The notes under the pieces are model-generated. The model was not told where the DNA came from. It searched no databases and saw only the letters and a list, made by a program, of their open reading frames with translations. A DNA stretch of 64,000 nucleotides from Streptomyces flavidovirens DSM 40150 (GTDB lineage Bacteria > Actinomycetota > Actinomycetes > Streptomycetales > Streptomycetaceae), in contig NZ_AUBE01000017.1 in assembly GCF_000429085.1 (NCBI RefSeq), positions 62,001 to 126,000 on the forward strand. The letters run 5' to 3'. This document shows positions 1-7,757 of this stretch, in pieces. The position numbers and the translations under genes are program-made. Position 1 is the stretch's first letter, and every line of letters starts with the position of its first letter.

Positions 1-1165
1 GCCCGATGACAGTCAGGCCGTGCCGTACGAGCGCGGCGGTCTTCTCGGGGTTGTTCGTCATCAGCCGCACGCTCCGCACGCCGAGGTCTTCGAGGATCTG
101 CGCACCGGCCGCGTAGTCGCGGGCGTCGGCGGGCAGGCCCAGCTCCAGGTTGGCGTCGAGGGTGTCGCGGCCGAGCTCCTGGAGTTCGTACGCGCGCAGC
201 TTGGACAGCAGTCCGATGCCGCGCCCCTCGTGGCCGCGCAGGTAGACGACGACGCCGCGGCCGGTCTCGGTGATGCGCTGCATGGACGCTTCCAGTTGCG
301 GCCCGCAGTCGCAGCGCTGCGAGTGGAAGATGTCGCCGGTCAGGCACTCGGAGTGGATCCGCACGAGGACGTCGTCGCCGTCGCCGATCTCACCGTGGAC
401 GAGCGCGACGTGCTCGACGCCGTCGACCGTGGAGCGGTAGCCGTACGCCGTGAAGTCCCCGAACGACGTGGGGAGCTGGACGGTGGCCTCCCGGCGGACC
501 TTGGGGTCCGAGGTGCGGCGGTAGGCGATCAGGTCCTCGATGGAGATGATCGTCAGACCGTGCTTGCGGGCGAACGGGATCAGCTCGGGCAGCCGCAGCA
601 TCACGCCGTCCTCGCCGGCGATCTCCACGATGGCGCCGGCCGGGCGCAGGCCCGCGAGCCTGGCGAGGTCCACGGCGGCTTCGGTGTGGCCGTTGCGGAC
701 GAGTACGCCGCCGGGCTTGGCACGCAGCGGGAAGATGTGGCCGGGGCGGACGAAGTCGCCCGCGGTGGAGCGGCCGCTCGCGAGGAGCCGGAGCGTGGCG
801 GCGCGGTCGGCGGCCGAGATGCCGGTGGTGACGCCGTGCGCGGCGGAGGCGTCGACGGAGACGGTGAAGGCCGTACTCATCGACTCGGTGTTGTTCTCGA
901 CCATCTGCGGGAGTTCGAGCCGCTCCAGCTCGTCGCCCTCCATGGGAGCGCAGATCAGGCCGCGGCACTCGCTCATCATGAACGCGACGATCTCGGGGGT
1001 CGCCATCTCGGCGGCGATCACCAGGTCGCCCTCGTTCTCGCGGTTCTCGTCGTCGACGACGACCACGGGGCGGCCGGCCGCGATGTCGCGGATGGCCTGC
1101 TCGACGGGGTCGAGGGCCAGGTCCTCGGCGTTGGCGGTGCTGTACCACGTGGGCAGGGCGGTCAT
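1..1165 (-). CDS. ribBA: Bifunctional DHBP synthase / GTP cyclohydrolase II, partial (3' end outside window)
   Basis: Cytosolic enzyme that supplies both branches of riboflavin synthesis. The N-terminal half (about residues 1-205) turns ribulose 5-phosphate into 3,4-dihydroxy-2-butanone 4-phosphate. The C-terminal half opens GTP to the diaminopyrimidine. Visible motifs are the acidic loop DDENRENEGD (residues 38-47), the cyclohydrolase zinc-ligand cysteines in CLTGD and RCDCG, and GHEGRGIGL. 388 codons are visible and the frame is open to the left edge, so only the extreme C-terminus is missing. The ATG lies in an ATGA overlap with the ribM stop, so translation is probably coupled. It is the fourth gene of the operon; ribH would be expected just outside the window. 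Family identity is certain. Confidence 0.97.
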   Translation of the reverse strand, partial: MTALPTWYSTANAEDLALDPVEQAIRDIAAGRPVVVVDDENRENEGDLVIAAEMATPEIVAFMMSECRGLICAPMEGDELERLELPQMVENNTESMSTAFTVSVDASAAHGVTTGISAADRAATLRLLASGRSTAGDFVRPGHIFPLRAKPGGVLVRNGHTEAAVDLARLAGLRPAGAIVEIAGEDGVMLRLPELIPFARKHGLTIISIEDLIAYRRTSDPKVRREATVQLPTSFGDFTAYGYRSTVDGVEHVALVHGEIGDGDDVLVRIHSECLTGDIFHSQRCDCGPQLEASMQRITETGRGVVVYLRGHEGRGIGLLSKLRAYELQELGRDTLDANLELGLPADARDYAAGAQILEDLGVRSVRLMTNNPEKTAALVRHGLTVIG

Positions 1166-1815
1166 GCTGCTGCTCCTTCCATGGCGGGCTTCACGCTCGT
1201 ACGCGTGCGCTGCCACCAGTCGTAGGCACCCCAGAGGACGAGGGCGAAGTAGACGACGTACACAAGACCGGAGAAGGCGAGCCCGCTGCTGAAGGCGAGC
1301 GGTACGCCCACGAGGTCGACCAGCAGCCAGGCGAACCAGAACTCGACCAGGCCGCGGGCCTGGGCGACCATCGCGACGAGCGTGCCGACGAAGATGTACG
1401 CGTCGGCCCAGGGGCTCCAGGACAGCGACGGGTACAGCGTGAAGAGGCCGCCGACGGCCAGCGTGCCCAGTACCGCTCCGGCGAGCAGCAGTGCGCGCTC
1501 GCGCCAGGTGGCGAAGCGGACGGCGATCGAGCCGTCCCGGGCCTGCTGCCGGCCGAGCTGCCACTGCCGCCAGCCCCACAGGGCGACGCCGATGACCAGC
1601 AACTGCTTGCCGACGCCGCCGCTGAGGTTCGCGGAGAAGTACGCGGCGACGAGGATGACGCCGGACAGGAACTGGGCGGGCCAGGTCCATATGGAGCGCC
1701 GCCAGCCGAGCGCGAGGGCGATCAGGCCGATGGTGTTGCCGATCATGTCGGACCACAGGATGTGCTGGTCGAAGGCCGTGAAGGCCTCGCTGTTCAGCCA
1801 GGACACGGCGCTCAC
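1162..1815 (-). CDS. ribM: PnuC-family riboflavin transporter
   Basis: Integral membrane protein of 217 residues, mostly hydrophobic with several predicted helices and a tryptophan-rich WGWRQW segment typical of the PnuC fold. PnuC proteins carry nicotinamide riboside or related vitamins by facilitated diffusion. In actinobacteria the member inside the rib operon is RibM, a riboflavin importer known from Streptomyces davawensis and Corynebacterium. Its place between ribE and ribBA, with GTGA overlap upstream and ATGA overlap downstream, supports riboflavin rather than nicotinamide riboside as substrate. The start is GTG. It should be controlled by the FMN riboswitch ahead of ribD. Substrate assignment rests on context. 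Confidence 0.88.
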   Translation of the reverse strand: MSAVSWLNSEAFTAFDQHILWSDMIGNTIGLIALALGWRRSIWTWPAQFLSGVILVAAYFSANLSGGVGKQLLVIGVALWGWRQWQLGRQQARDGSIAVRFATWRERALLLAGAVLGTLAVGGLFTLYPSLSWSPWADAYIFVGTLVAMVAQARGLVEFWFAWLLVDLVGVPLAFSSGLAFSGLVYVVYFALVLWGAYDWWQRTRTSVKPAMEGAAA

Positions 1816-2429
1816 TTCACGGTCTCCTTCTGGCCGGACCCGTCTGCGCCCATGAGCCGCTCGACGTACTTCGCGAGTACGTCCACCTCAAGGTTGACCT
1901 GGTCCCCGGCCTGCTTGATGCCGAGGGTGGTGAGGTCGAGGGTGGTGGGGATGAGGCTGGTGGTGAAGTAGTCGTCCCCGGCCTCGACGACGGTGAGGCT
2001 CACGCCGTCGACGGTGATGGAGCCCTTCTCGACGACGTAACGGGCGAGGCCCGCGGGGAGCGAGACCTTGACGATCTCCCAGTGCTCGGACGGCTCGCGG
2101 CCGGTGATCGTGCCGGTGCCGTCGACGTGCCCCTGGACGAGGTGTCCGCCGAGGCGGCCGCCGAGCGCCATGGGGCGCTCCAGGTTGACGCGGGAGCCGG
2201 TGGTGAGGGCGCCGAGGCTGGAGCGCTTCAGCGTTTCGGCCATCACGTCGGCGGTGAACTCACCGTCCCCGCAGTCCACGACGGTGAGGCAGACGCCGTT
2301 GACGGCGATCGAGTCACCGTGCTTGGCGTCCTCGGTGACCAGCGGCCCGCGCAGTCGGAAACGGGAGGCGTCACCGAGGTTCTCGACGGCGGTGACCTCA
2401 CCCAGCTCTTCGACGATTCCGGTGAACAC
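1812..2429 (-). CDS. ribE: Riboflavin synthase, alpha subunit
   Basis: Dismutates two 6,7-dimethyl-8-ribityllumazine molecules to riboflavin plus the diaminopyrimidine, the last step of the pathway. The protein has 205 residues and starts with the canonical MFTGIVEELG. Two homologous lumazine-binding beta-barrel repeats (about 1-97 and 98-190) are visible from the internal similarity of GDSIAVNGVCLTVVD and KGSITVDGVSLTVVE. Length matches the family. It starts one base after the ribD stop and its stop overlaps the ribM start (GTGA), so it is in the same transcript. The gene is called ribE, ribC or ribB in different species. Confidence 0.97.
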   Translation of the reverse strand: MFTGIVEELGEVTAVENLGDASRFRLRGPLVTEDAKHGDSIAVNGVCLTVVDCGDGEFTADVMAETLKRSSLGALTTGSRVNLERPMALGGRLGGHLVQGHVDGTGTITGREPSEHWEIVKVSLPAGLARYVVEKGSITVDGVSLTVVEAGDDYFTTSLIPTTLDLTTLGIKQAGDQVNLEVDVLAKYVERLMGADGSGQKETVK

Positions 2430-2430
2430 T

Positions 2431-3558
2431 TCAGTGCTCCTTCGATACGGGGGTGGCGGGGACGGCGGTGATGCGCAGATCGGGGCCGACGCGGACGGTC
2501 TCGGTCACGTCGAGCCGCAACGCCTCGGTGATGGTGGTGATTCCGGCGTCGGCGAGGGCGGCGGGGCCGGCGCCGAGGAGTACGGGGGCGAGGTAACCGG
2601 TGACCGTGTCGACCGCCCCGGCGGCGACGAAGGCGCCGGCCAGCGTCGGCCCGCCTTCGAGGAGTACGGAGCGCACGCCGCGGGTGTGCAGGGCGGCGAG
2701 GAGCGCGTGGATGTCGAGGCCGGTGGCGGCGCGTGGCAGCCGTACGACCTCTGCTCCCGCTTCGGCCAGGTGCGCGGCGTCGGCGTCCTCGGCGACGGCG
2801 ATCAGGGTGGGCGCGGCGTCATCGAGGACGCGGGCGCCGCGCTTGACGGCGGTGGCGTCGGTGTCGACGACGACGCGCAGGGGCTGGTTGACGCCGTCTG
2901 TGCCGTCAGTGCCGCGTACGGCGAGATGCGGGTCGTCGGCGCGCATCGTGCCGGAGCCGACGATCACGGCGTCGGCCTCGGCGCGCAGCCGGTGGACGTC
3001 GGCGCGGGCCTCGGCGGAGGTGATCCAGCGGCTGGTGGAGTCGGCGGCGGCGATACGGCCGTCGAGCGTCGCGGCGTACTTCCACCGGACGTAGGGGCGG
3101 CCGAGGCGTACGGACGTCAGCCAGGCGGCGTTGCCCGCCTCAGCCTCGTCGGCGAGCAGCCCCTGCTCCACCCGGACCCCGGCCGCGCGCAAGGTGTCCG
3201 CGCCGCCGGTGGCCTGCGGGTTCGGGTCGGCGACGGCGTAGACGACGCGGGTGATTCCGGCGGCGATCAGGGCCTGGGCGCAGGGGCCGGTGCGGCCGGT
3301 GTGGTTGCAGGGTTCGAGGGTGACGTACGCCGTACCGCCGCGCGCCCGCTCCCCCGCTTCCCGCAGGGCGTGCACCTCGGCGTGCGGGCCGCCAGCGCGC
3401 TGGTGGAATCCGGCGCCGGCGAGCTGCCCTTCGGCGTCCAGGACGACGCATCCGACGACCGGGTTGGGGCTGGTGGAACCGAGTCCACGGGCGGCGAGCG
3501 CGAGCGCCCGGCGCATGGCGTTCGCGTCGGTCGTGGCTGCTTCGGCTGCGGTGGCCAC
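2431..3558 (-). CDS. ribD: Bifunctional riboflavin deaminase / reductase RibD
   Basis: Carries out the two middle steps of riboflavin synthesis: deamination of the pyrimidine ring, then NADPH-dependent reduction of the ribosyl side chain. The zinc deaminase signature is present as HAE (59-61) and PC plus C (84 and 93); the C-terminal half is the RibD reductase domain. I chose the GTG at 3558 because it follows a strong GGAGG and gives a normal 375-residue protein; a longer in-frame ORF reaches 3756 but runs back into the FMN riboswitch and terminator. First gene of the operon, one base ahead of ribE. Confidence 0.95.
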   Translation of the reverse strand: MATAAEAATTDANAMRRALALAARGLGSTSPNPVVGCVVLDAEGQLAGAGFHQRAGGPHAEVHALREAGERARGGTAYVTLEPCNHTGRTGPCAQALIAAGITRVVYAVADPNPQATGGADTLRAAGVRVEQGLLADEAEAGNAAWLTSVRLGRPYVRWKYAATLDGRIAAADSTSRWITSAEARADVHRLRAEADAVIVGSGTMRADDPHLAVRGTDGTDGVNQPLRVVVDTDATAVKRGARVLDDAAPTLIAVAEDADAAHLAEAGAEVVRLPRAATGLDIHALLAALHTRGVRSVLLEGGPTLAGAFVAAGAVDTVTGYLAPVLLGAGPAALADAGITTITEALRLDVTETVRVGPDLRITAVPATPVSKEH

Positions 3559-3652
3559 CGGGTCCTCCTGCCTCTTCGGGCACGGACTCCGGGGCTGTCG
3601 ATGACGACAGAGAGCGGGAACAAACGCCAACGGGTGCGGGGGCGCCGTAGCC

Positions 3653-3673
3653 GGAAAAAGAGGGGTCGCCCCT
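3653..3673 (-). terminator. Intrinsic terminator in the ribD leader (riboswitch expression platform)
   Basis: On the minus strand a 5-bp GC stem AGGGG/CCCCT with a 3-base loop is followed directly by CTTTTTC. It lies between the FMN aptamer and the ribD start. This is the expected form for FMN-induced premature termination. The competing antiterminator was not worked out. Confidence 0.7.
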
Positions 3674-3729
3674 GGGGGACGAGCCGAACCGCCGACAGCG
3701 GCGTACCCATGACCGGTGACGGCCCGCCG

Positions 3730-3855
3730 CGCACTGCCTCCCATCCGGACTTTCACCGTCGGTACAGGAATTTCACCTGTTCAACCGGCCACTGGAGGTG
3801 ACCGGGTCGCGGACTGTAACCGCCGGTTCGGAATTACACCGACCCCGGAGTGCGC
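3730..3855 (-). promoter_or_regulatory. FMN riboswitch (RFN element)
   Basis: Read on the minus strand this leader carries the conserved RFN blocks in order: GGGGTCGGTG, AATTCCGAACCGGCGGT, ACAGTCCGCGACCC, then GTGAAATTCC, CCGACGGTGAAAGTCCGGA and TGGGAGGCA. These define the FMN aptamer found upstream of ribD operons. Bound FMN should reduce expression of ribD-ribE-ribM-ribBA, most simply through the terminator 60 bases downstream. Boundaries are approximate. Confidence 0.95.
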
Positions 3856-3933
3856 TGCTGCTGGTACAGGGTCAGTGTGCCACGCCGGTGGAGTGCCATG
3901 CACACGATCGCCTGTGGCCCGACTCACAGAGGT

Positions 3934-3975
3934 TGGTCCATACCTATTGACGCTCTGGTCTAGTCCTCTTAGCGT
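3934..3975 (+). promoter_or_regulatory. Chitinase promoter with two DasR-type 12-bp repeats
   Basis: TTGACG (3947-3952) and TAGCGT (3970-3975) are separated by 17 bp and form a good sigma-70 (HrdB-type) promoter. Two direct repeats, TGGTCCATACCT (3934-3945) and TGGTCTAGTCCT (3956-3967), start 22 bp apart, two helical turns, and overlap the -35 and spacer. They resemble the 12-bp repeats of Streptomyces chitinase promoters and the dre consensus TGGTCTAGACCA bound by DasR. Repression relieved by chitin-derived aminosugar phosphates is inferred. Confidence 0.85.
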
Positions 3976-4041
3976 CTGCGTCACACGACGATCACCCCTC
4001 GTTCGTTGCGCCAGGCCGACCCTCCCCAGGAGGAACAGACC

Positions 4042-6372
4042 GTGCTGTCCCCCACCCGAGCGAGAACCTCGCTGCTCGCCACCGGCGCCACCGTCGCCGG
4101 GCTGCTGATCAGTTCACTCGCCGGAGGCGTCTCGCACGCCGCCGGCCATGAGTCCTGCCGCCCCGACGGCCTGTACAAGACCCCGGGCGTCGACGTCCCG
4201 TACTGCGCGGTCTACGACGCCGAGGGCCGCGAGAAGATGGGAGCCGACCACCAGCGCCGCGTCATCGGCTACTTCACCGGCTGGCGTACGGGCAAGAACG
4301 GCGAGCCCGCCTACGTCGCCTCCGACATCCCGTGGGACAAGGTCACCCACCTCAACTACGCCTTCGCGCACATCGGGAGCGACCACAGGATCTCGGTCGG
4401 CTCCGACGGCGAGAAGAACGCCGCGACCGGGATGACCTGGCCGGGCGTGACGGGTGCGGAAATGGACCCGGCGTACTCCTACAAGGGTCACTTCAACCTG
4501 CTGAACAAATTCAAGAAGCAGCACCCGGACGTCAAGACGCTTGTATCGGTGGGCGGTTGGGCCGAGACCGGCGGGTACTTCGCGGACAACGGTGACCGGG
4601 TGAATTCCGGCGGCTTCTACGCGATGGCGACCAACGCGGACGGCTCGGTCAACCAGGCGGGCATCGACACCTTCGCGGATTCGACGGTCGCGTTCATCAA
4701 GAAGTACGGCTTCAACGGCGTCGACATCGACTACGAGTACCCGACGACAATGAAGGACGCGGGCAATCCGCTGGACTTCTCGTACGCGAACGCGCGCCGC
4801 GCCGGGCTGGTCAAGGGCTACGCGGCACTGATGAAGTCACTGCGCGAGAAGCTCGACCGGGCGGGCGCGGCCGACGGGAAGCACTACCTGCTGACGGTGG
4901 CCGCGCCTTCGTCCGGATATCTGCTGCGCGGGATGGAGACGTTCCAGGTCCAGAAGTACCTGGATTACGTCAACATCATGTCGTACGACCTCCACGGCGC
5001 CTGGAACGAATACGCCGGCCCCAACGCCTCGCTCTTCGACGACGGCAAGGACGCCGAACTGGCGGCGGCGGGCGTGTATTCCACCGCACAGTACGGCGGG
5101 GTTGGCTATCTCAACCCCGACTGGGCCTATCACTACTTCCGCGGCTCGATGCCGGCCGGACGCATCAATATCGGACTGCCCTATTACACCCGCGGACACA
5201 AGAATGTGCAGGGCGGTACGGACGGTCTGTGGGGCAAGGCACCCTCGACGAACTGTCCAGCCGGCGCGGGGCTGACCAAGTGCGGCGACGGAGCGTCGGG
5301 AATCGACAACCTGTGGCACGACAAGGACACGGCGGGCAAGGAGTCGCCGGCCGGGTCCAACCCGATGTGGCACGCGAAGAACCTGGAGAAGGGCGTCGTC
5401 GGGGACTACGTCACGCGGTACGGCTTCCCCGCCGACACCAGGCTGACCGGCACGTACACCCGTAAGTACGACGCGACGCTCGTCGCGCCCTGGCTCTGGA
5501 ACGCGCAGAAGAAGGTCTTCCTGTCGACCGAGGACGAGCAGTCGGTCAGGGCGAAGGCCGACTACGTGGTGGACAAGGGCATCGGCGGCACGATGGTCTG
5601 GGAGCTCGCGGGCGACTACGACTGGAACGCGGCCAAGGGCCAGTACGAGGTGGGCGACTCGCTGACGACGGTGATGTACGAGAAGTTCAAGTCGGCGTCG
5701 CCGTACGGCGCGAAGCGGTCCACGATCGACCTGCCGGCGAAGGCGCTCGACATCGGTGTGGACTTCGGGCAGTTCCCGCTGGGCGACTCCAACTACCCCA
5801 TCAGCCCCAAGCTGAGGATCACGAACAACTCGAAGGCGACACTGCCCGGCGGCACGGAGTTCCAGTTCGACTACGCGACCTCCGCACCCGCCAACGCCAA
5901 GGACCAGTCCGGCTTCAACACGAAGATCGTCCGCAGCGACCACACCGCCCCCGACAACATCGGCGGCCTCAAGGGCGACTACAACCGCGTCTCGCTGAAG
6001 CTGCCCGCCTGGCAGACGCTGGCGCCCGGCGCCTCGGTCGAGCTGGACTTCGTCTACTACCTGCCGACGTCGACCCCGTCCAACTGGACGGTGACCTTCG
6101 GCGGCCAGTCCTACGCCCTGGCAGGGGACCTGGCGCGCGGTACGACGGTGGTGGACCCGGTGACGGACCCCGGCCCCGGTCCGGACCCGAGCCCCACGCC
6201 GAGCCCGGGTGGGCCGTGCGCCGGGCCCGCGTGGGCCGTTTCGTCCGCGTACGGCAGCGGTACGACAGTCGCCCACAAGTCCCACCACTGGAAGTCCAAG
6301 TGGTGGACCAAGGGCGAAGAACCGGGTACTACCGGTGAGTGGGGCGTCTGGCAGGACCTCGGAGCCTGCTGA
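4042..6372 (+). CDS. Secreted GH18 chitinase with C-terminal chitin-binding module
   Basis: Extracellular endo- or exochitinase of 776 residues. Order: signal peptide (1-33, RAR then a hydrophobic core, likely cut after SHA), GH18 barrel (about 55-540), a beta-rich chitinase C-type domain (about 560-690), a Pro/Asp linker, and a CBM5/12 chitin-binding domain at the end with tryptophan pairs HHWKSKWW. The catalytic strand reads FNGVDIDYEYP; the DxDxE triad is D228, D230, E232, but the first Asp of DxxDxDxE is Asn. The GTG at 4042 is chosen because AGGAGGA lies 6-12 bases upstream; an upstream ATG at 4006 would add 12 non-signal-like residues. Expression is probably controlled by DasR. Confidence 0.95.
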   Translation: MLSPTRARTSLLATGATVAGLLISSLAGGVSHAAGHESCRPDGLYKTPGVDVPYCAVYDAEGREKMGADHQRRVIGYFTGWRTGKNGEPAYVASDIPWDKVTHLNYAFAHIGSDHRISVGSDGEKNAATGMTWPGVTGAEMDPAYSYKGHFNLLNKFKKQHPDVKTLVSVGGWAETGGYFADNGDRVNSGGFYAMATNADGSVNQAGIDTFADSTVAFIKKYGFNGVDIDYEYPTTMKDAGNPLDFSYANARRAGLVKGYAALMKSLREKLDRAGAADGKHYLLTVAAPSSGYLLRGMETFQVQKYLDYVNIMSYDLHGAWNEYAGPNASLFDDGKDAELAAAGVYSTAQYGGVGYLNPDWAYHYFRGSMPAGRINIGLPYYTRGHKNVQGGTDGLWGKAPSTNCPAGAGLTKCGDGASGIDNLWHDKDTAGKESPAGSNPMWHAKNLEKGVVGDYVTRYGFPADTRLTGTYTRKYDATLVAPWLWNAQKKVFLSTEDEQSVRAKADYVVDKGIGGTMVWELAGDYDWNAAKGQYEVGDSLTTVMYEKFKSASPYGAKRSTIDLPAKALDIGVDFGQFPLGDSNYPISPKLRITNNSKATLPGGTEFQFDYATSAPANAKDQSGFNTKIVRSDHTAPDNIGGLKGDYNRVSLKLPAWQTLAPGASVELDFVYYLPTSTPSNWTVTFGGQSYALAGDLARGTTVVDPVTDPGPGPDPSPTPSPGGPCAGPAWAVSSAYGSGTTVAHKSHHWKSKWWTKGEEPGTTGEWGVWQDLGAC

Positions 6373-6387
6373 CGCCCGGTCGAAACG

Positions 6388-6430
6388 CCCGGCGGCGGTG
6401 ACCGGCCCTTCCCGCCGCCGGGTCTTTTTC
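6388..6430 (+). terminator. Rho-independent terminator after the chitinase gene
   Basis: An 11-bp perfect stem CCCGGCGGCGG/CCGCCGCCGGG followed by TCTTTTT starts 16 bases after the chitinase stop. It also abuts the 3' end of the convergent ROK gene. Confidence 0.85.
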
Positions 6431-6433
6431 CCG

Positions 6434-7642
6434 CTAGGGCCTGTCCGGCGGAACTGGGTCGGAAAGGCCCTGGCTCCGGGGCGCGAACACGTCGTCCTGG
6501 GCCGCGTCCCGCGCCGCGAGCAGCGCGCCCTGGAGCACCGCCGCGCCGCCCAGTTCCCCGGCCCGTACCTCCGTGCGCAGCGGCGACATCGTGGCCAGCC
6601 TGTCGGCGACGCGGGCGGCGAGGGCCGCGCCGCCCGCATGACCGCTCTCGCCGCCCAGGACCACGCAGCCCAGGTCGAGGATCGCGGTGACGGCCGCCGC
6701 GCCGACGGCCAGGTGGGCGGCGAGGGCGTCCAGGAACGGCTCGCCCGCCCGCCCCGCCGCGAGGGCCGCCCGTACACCGGCGGCGGCGGAGGTGTCCCCT
6801 GTCGTCGGGATGCCGTACCGCGCGGCGAGTTCCGCGATCGCGGCGGCGCCGGCCAGTGAGTGGAATCCGCCGCCGCAGTCCGTCGCCGACGGCAGCCCCG
6901 CGGTGCCCGGCACCGGCAGGAAGCCGATCTCGCCCGCGCCGCCCGAGGCGCCCCGGCGCAGCTTGCCGTCGAGGACGAGCGCCGCGCCGACGCCGTGGCC
7001 GAGCCAGAGCAGTACGAAGGTGTCGCGGTCGCGGGCCGCGCCGAGGCGCTGCTCCGCGACGGCGGCGAGGTTGGTCTCGTTCTCCACCAGCACCGTGGCG
7101 GGGAGCCGCTCCTGGAGGGCTGCGACCAGCCTGCGGTGCCATGCAGGGAGGCCGGTGGTCTGGCGCAGTTCCCCGGTCGCCGGGTCGATCAGGCCGGGCG
7201 CGCCGATGCCGACGCTGTGCAGACGCCGGGCGCCGGCCTCGCGGGCGGTGCGCTCCAGGAGTGCCACCGCCTGCTCCACAGCGGGTTCGGTGCCGGTCGC
7301 GTCGCCGTCGATCGGCAGCGTCGCCTCGGCGAGGGTCGTACCGACCAGGTCGGCCACGACGACGGAGACCCCTTGGGTCCGTACGTCGAGCGCGGCGAGG
7401 TGCGCGCGGTCCGCGACGATCCCGTACAGCCGGGCATTGGGGCCGCGGCGCTGCGCTCCGGTCTCCCCCACGACGGTGATCAGGCCCGCGCCCTGGAGCC
7501 GTTCGACCAAGTCGGCGACGGAGGGGCGGGAGAGTCCGGTCAGCGTCTTGAGCTGTCCTGCCGTCAACGGACCCTCGTCCTGGAGCAGCTTCAGGGCGAA
7601 GCGGTCGTTGATGACCCGGGCGGTGCTCGGTGAGGCGGGCAT
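6434..7642 (-). CDS. ROK-family transcriptional regulator
   Basis: 402-residue repressor-type protein. An N-terminal winged HTH (about residues 8-65, with LTAGQLKTLTGLSRPSVADLVERL) precedes a ROK sugar-kinase-like domain with VGIGAPGLID and a LGHGVGAALVLDGKLRRGASG glycine loop. The usual ROK zinc motif CxCGxxGC is degenerate here: only DCGGGFHSLAG remains. The neighbour on the other strand is an MFS transporter starting 116 bp away, with an inverted repeat in between, so it probably controls that gene and itself. The ligand, perhaps a sugar, is unknown. It ends near the chitinase terminator. Confidence 0.92.
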   Translation of the reverse strand: MPASPSTARVINDRFALKLLQDEGPLTAGQLKTLTGLSRPSVADLVERLQGAGLITVVGETGAQRRGPNARLYGIVADRAHLAALDVRTQGVSVVVADLVGTTLAEATLPIDGDATGTEPAVEQAVALLERTAREAGARRLHSVGIGAPGLIDPATGELRQTTGLPAWHRRLVAALQERLPATVLVENETNLAAVAEQRLGAARDRDTFVLLWLGHGVGAALVLDGKLRRGASGGAGEIGFLPVPGTAGLPSATDCGGGFHSLAGAAAIAELAARYGIPTTGDTSAAAGVRAALAAGRAGEPFLDALAAHLAVGAAAVTAILDLGCVVLGGESGHAGGAALAARVADRLATMSPLRTEVRAGELGGAAVLQGALLAARDAAQDDVFAPRSQGLSDPVPPDRP

Positions 7643-7674
7643 GCCACGGATCCTCTCAGACGTGCCGCTCTATT

Positions 7675-7695
7675 TATCAGGCAGGGTTCCTGATA
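7675..7695. promoter_or_regulatory. Inverted-repeat operator between ROK regulator and MFS gene
   Basis: TATCAGG and CCTGATA are perfect 7-bp inverted repeats separated by 7 bp, centred between the two divergent genes (33 bp from the ROK start and 63 bp from the MFS start). It is unusually AT-rich for this genome. It is the best candidate for the ROK binding site. Confidence 0.65.
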
Positions 7696-7757
7696 GTTTC
7701 CTCCGGCACGCTGGATGTCACGCTGGAAGTGATGGGCGAACGGGGAGGGCGCGACGT

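Noticed and set aside
2431..3756. Longer 441-residue start for ribD
   Set aside because: The extension covers the terminator and part of the FMN riboswitch and is Arg/Pro-rich without conservation; GTG 3558 has a better ribosome site.
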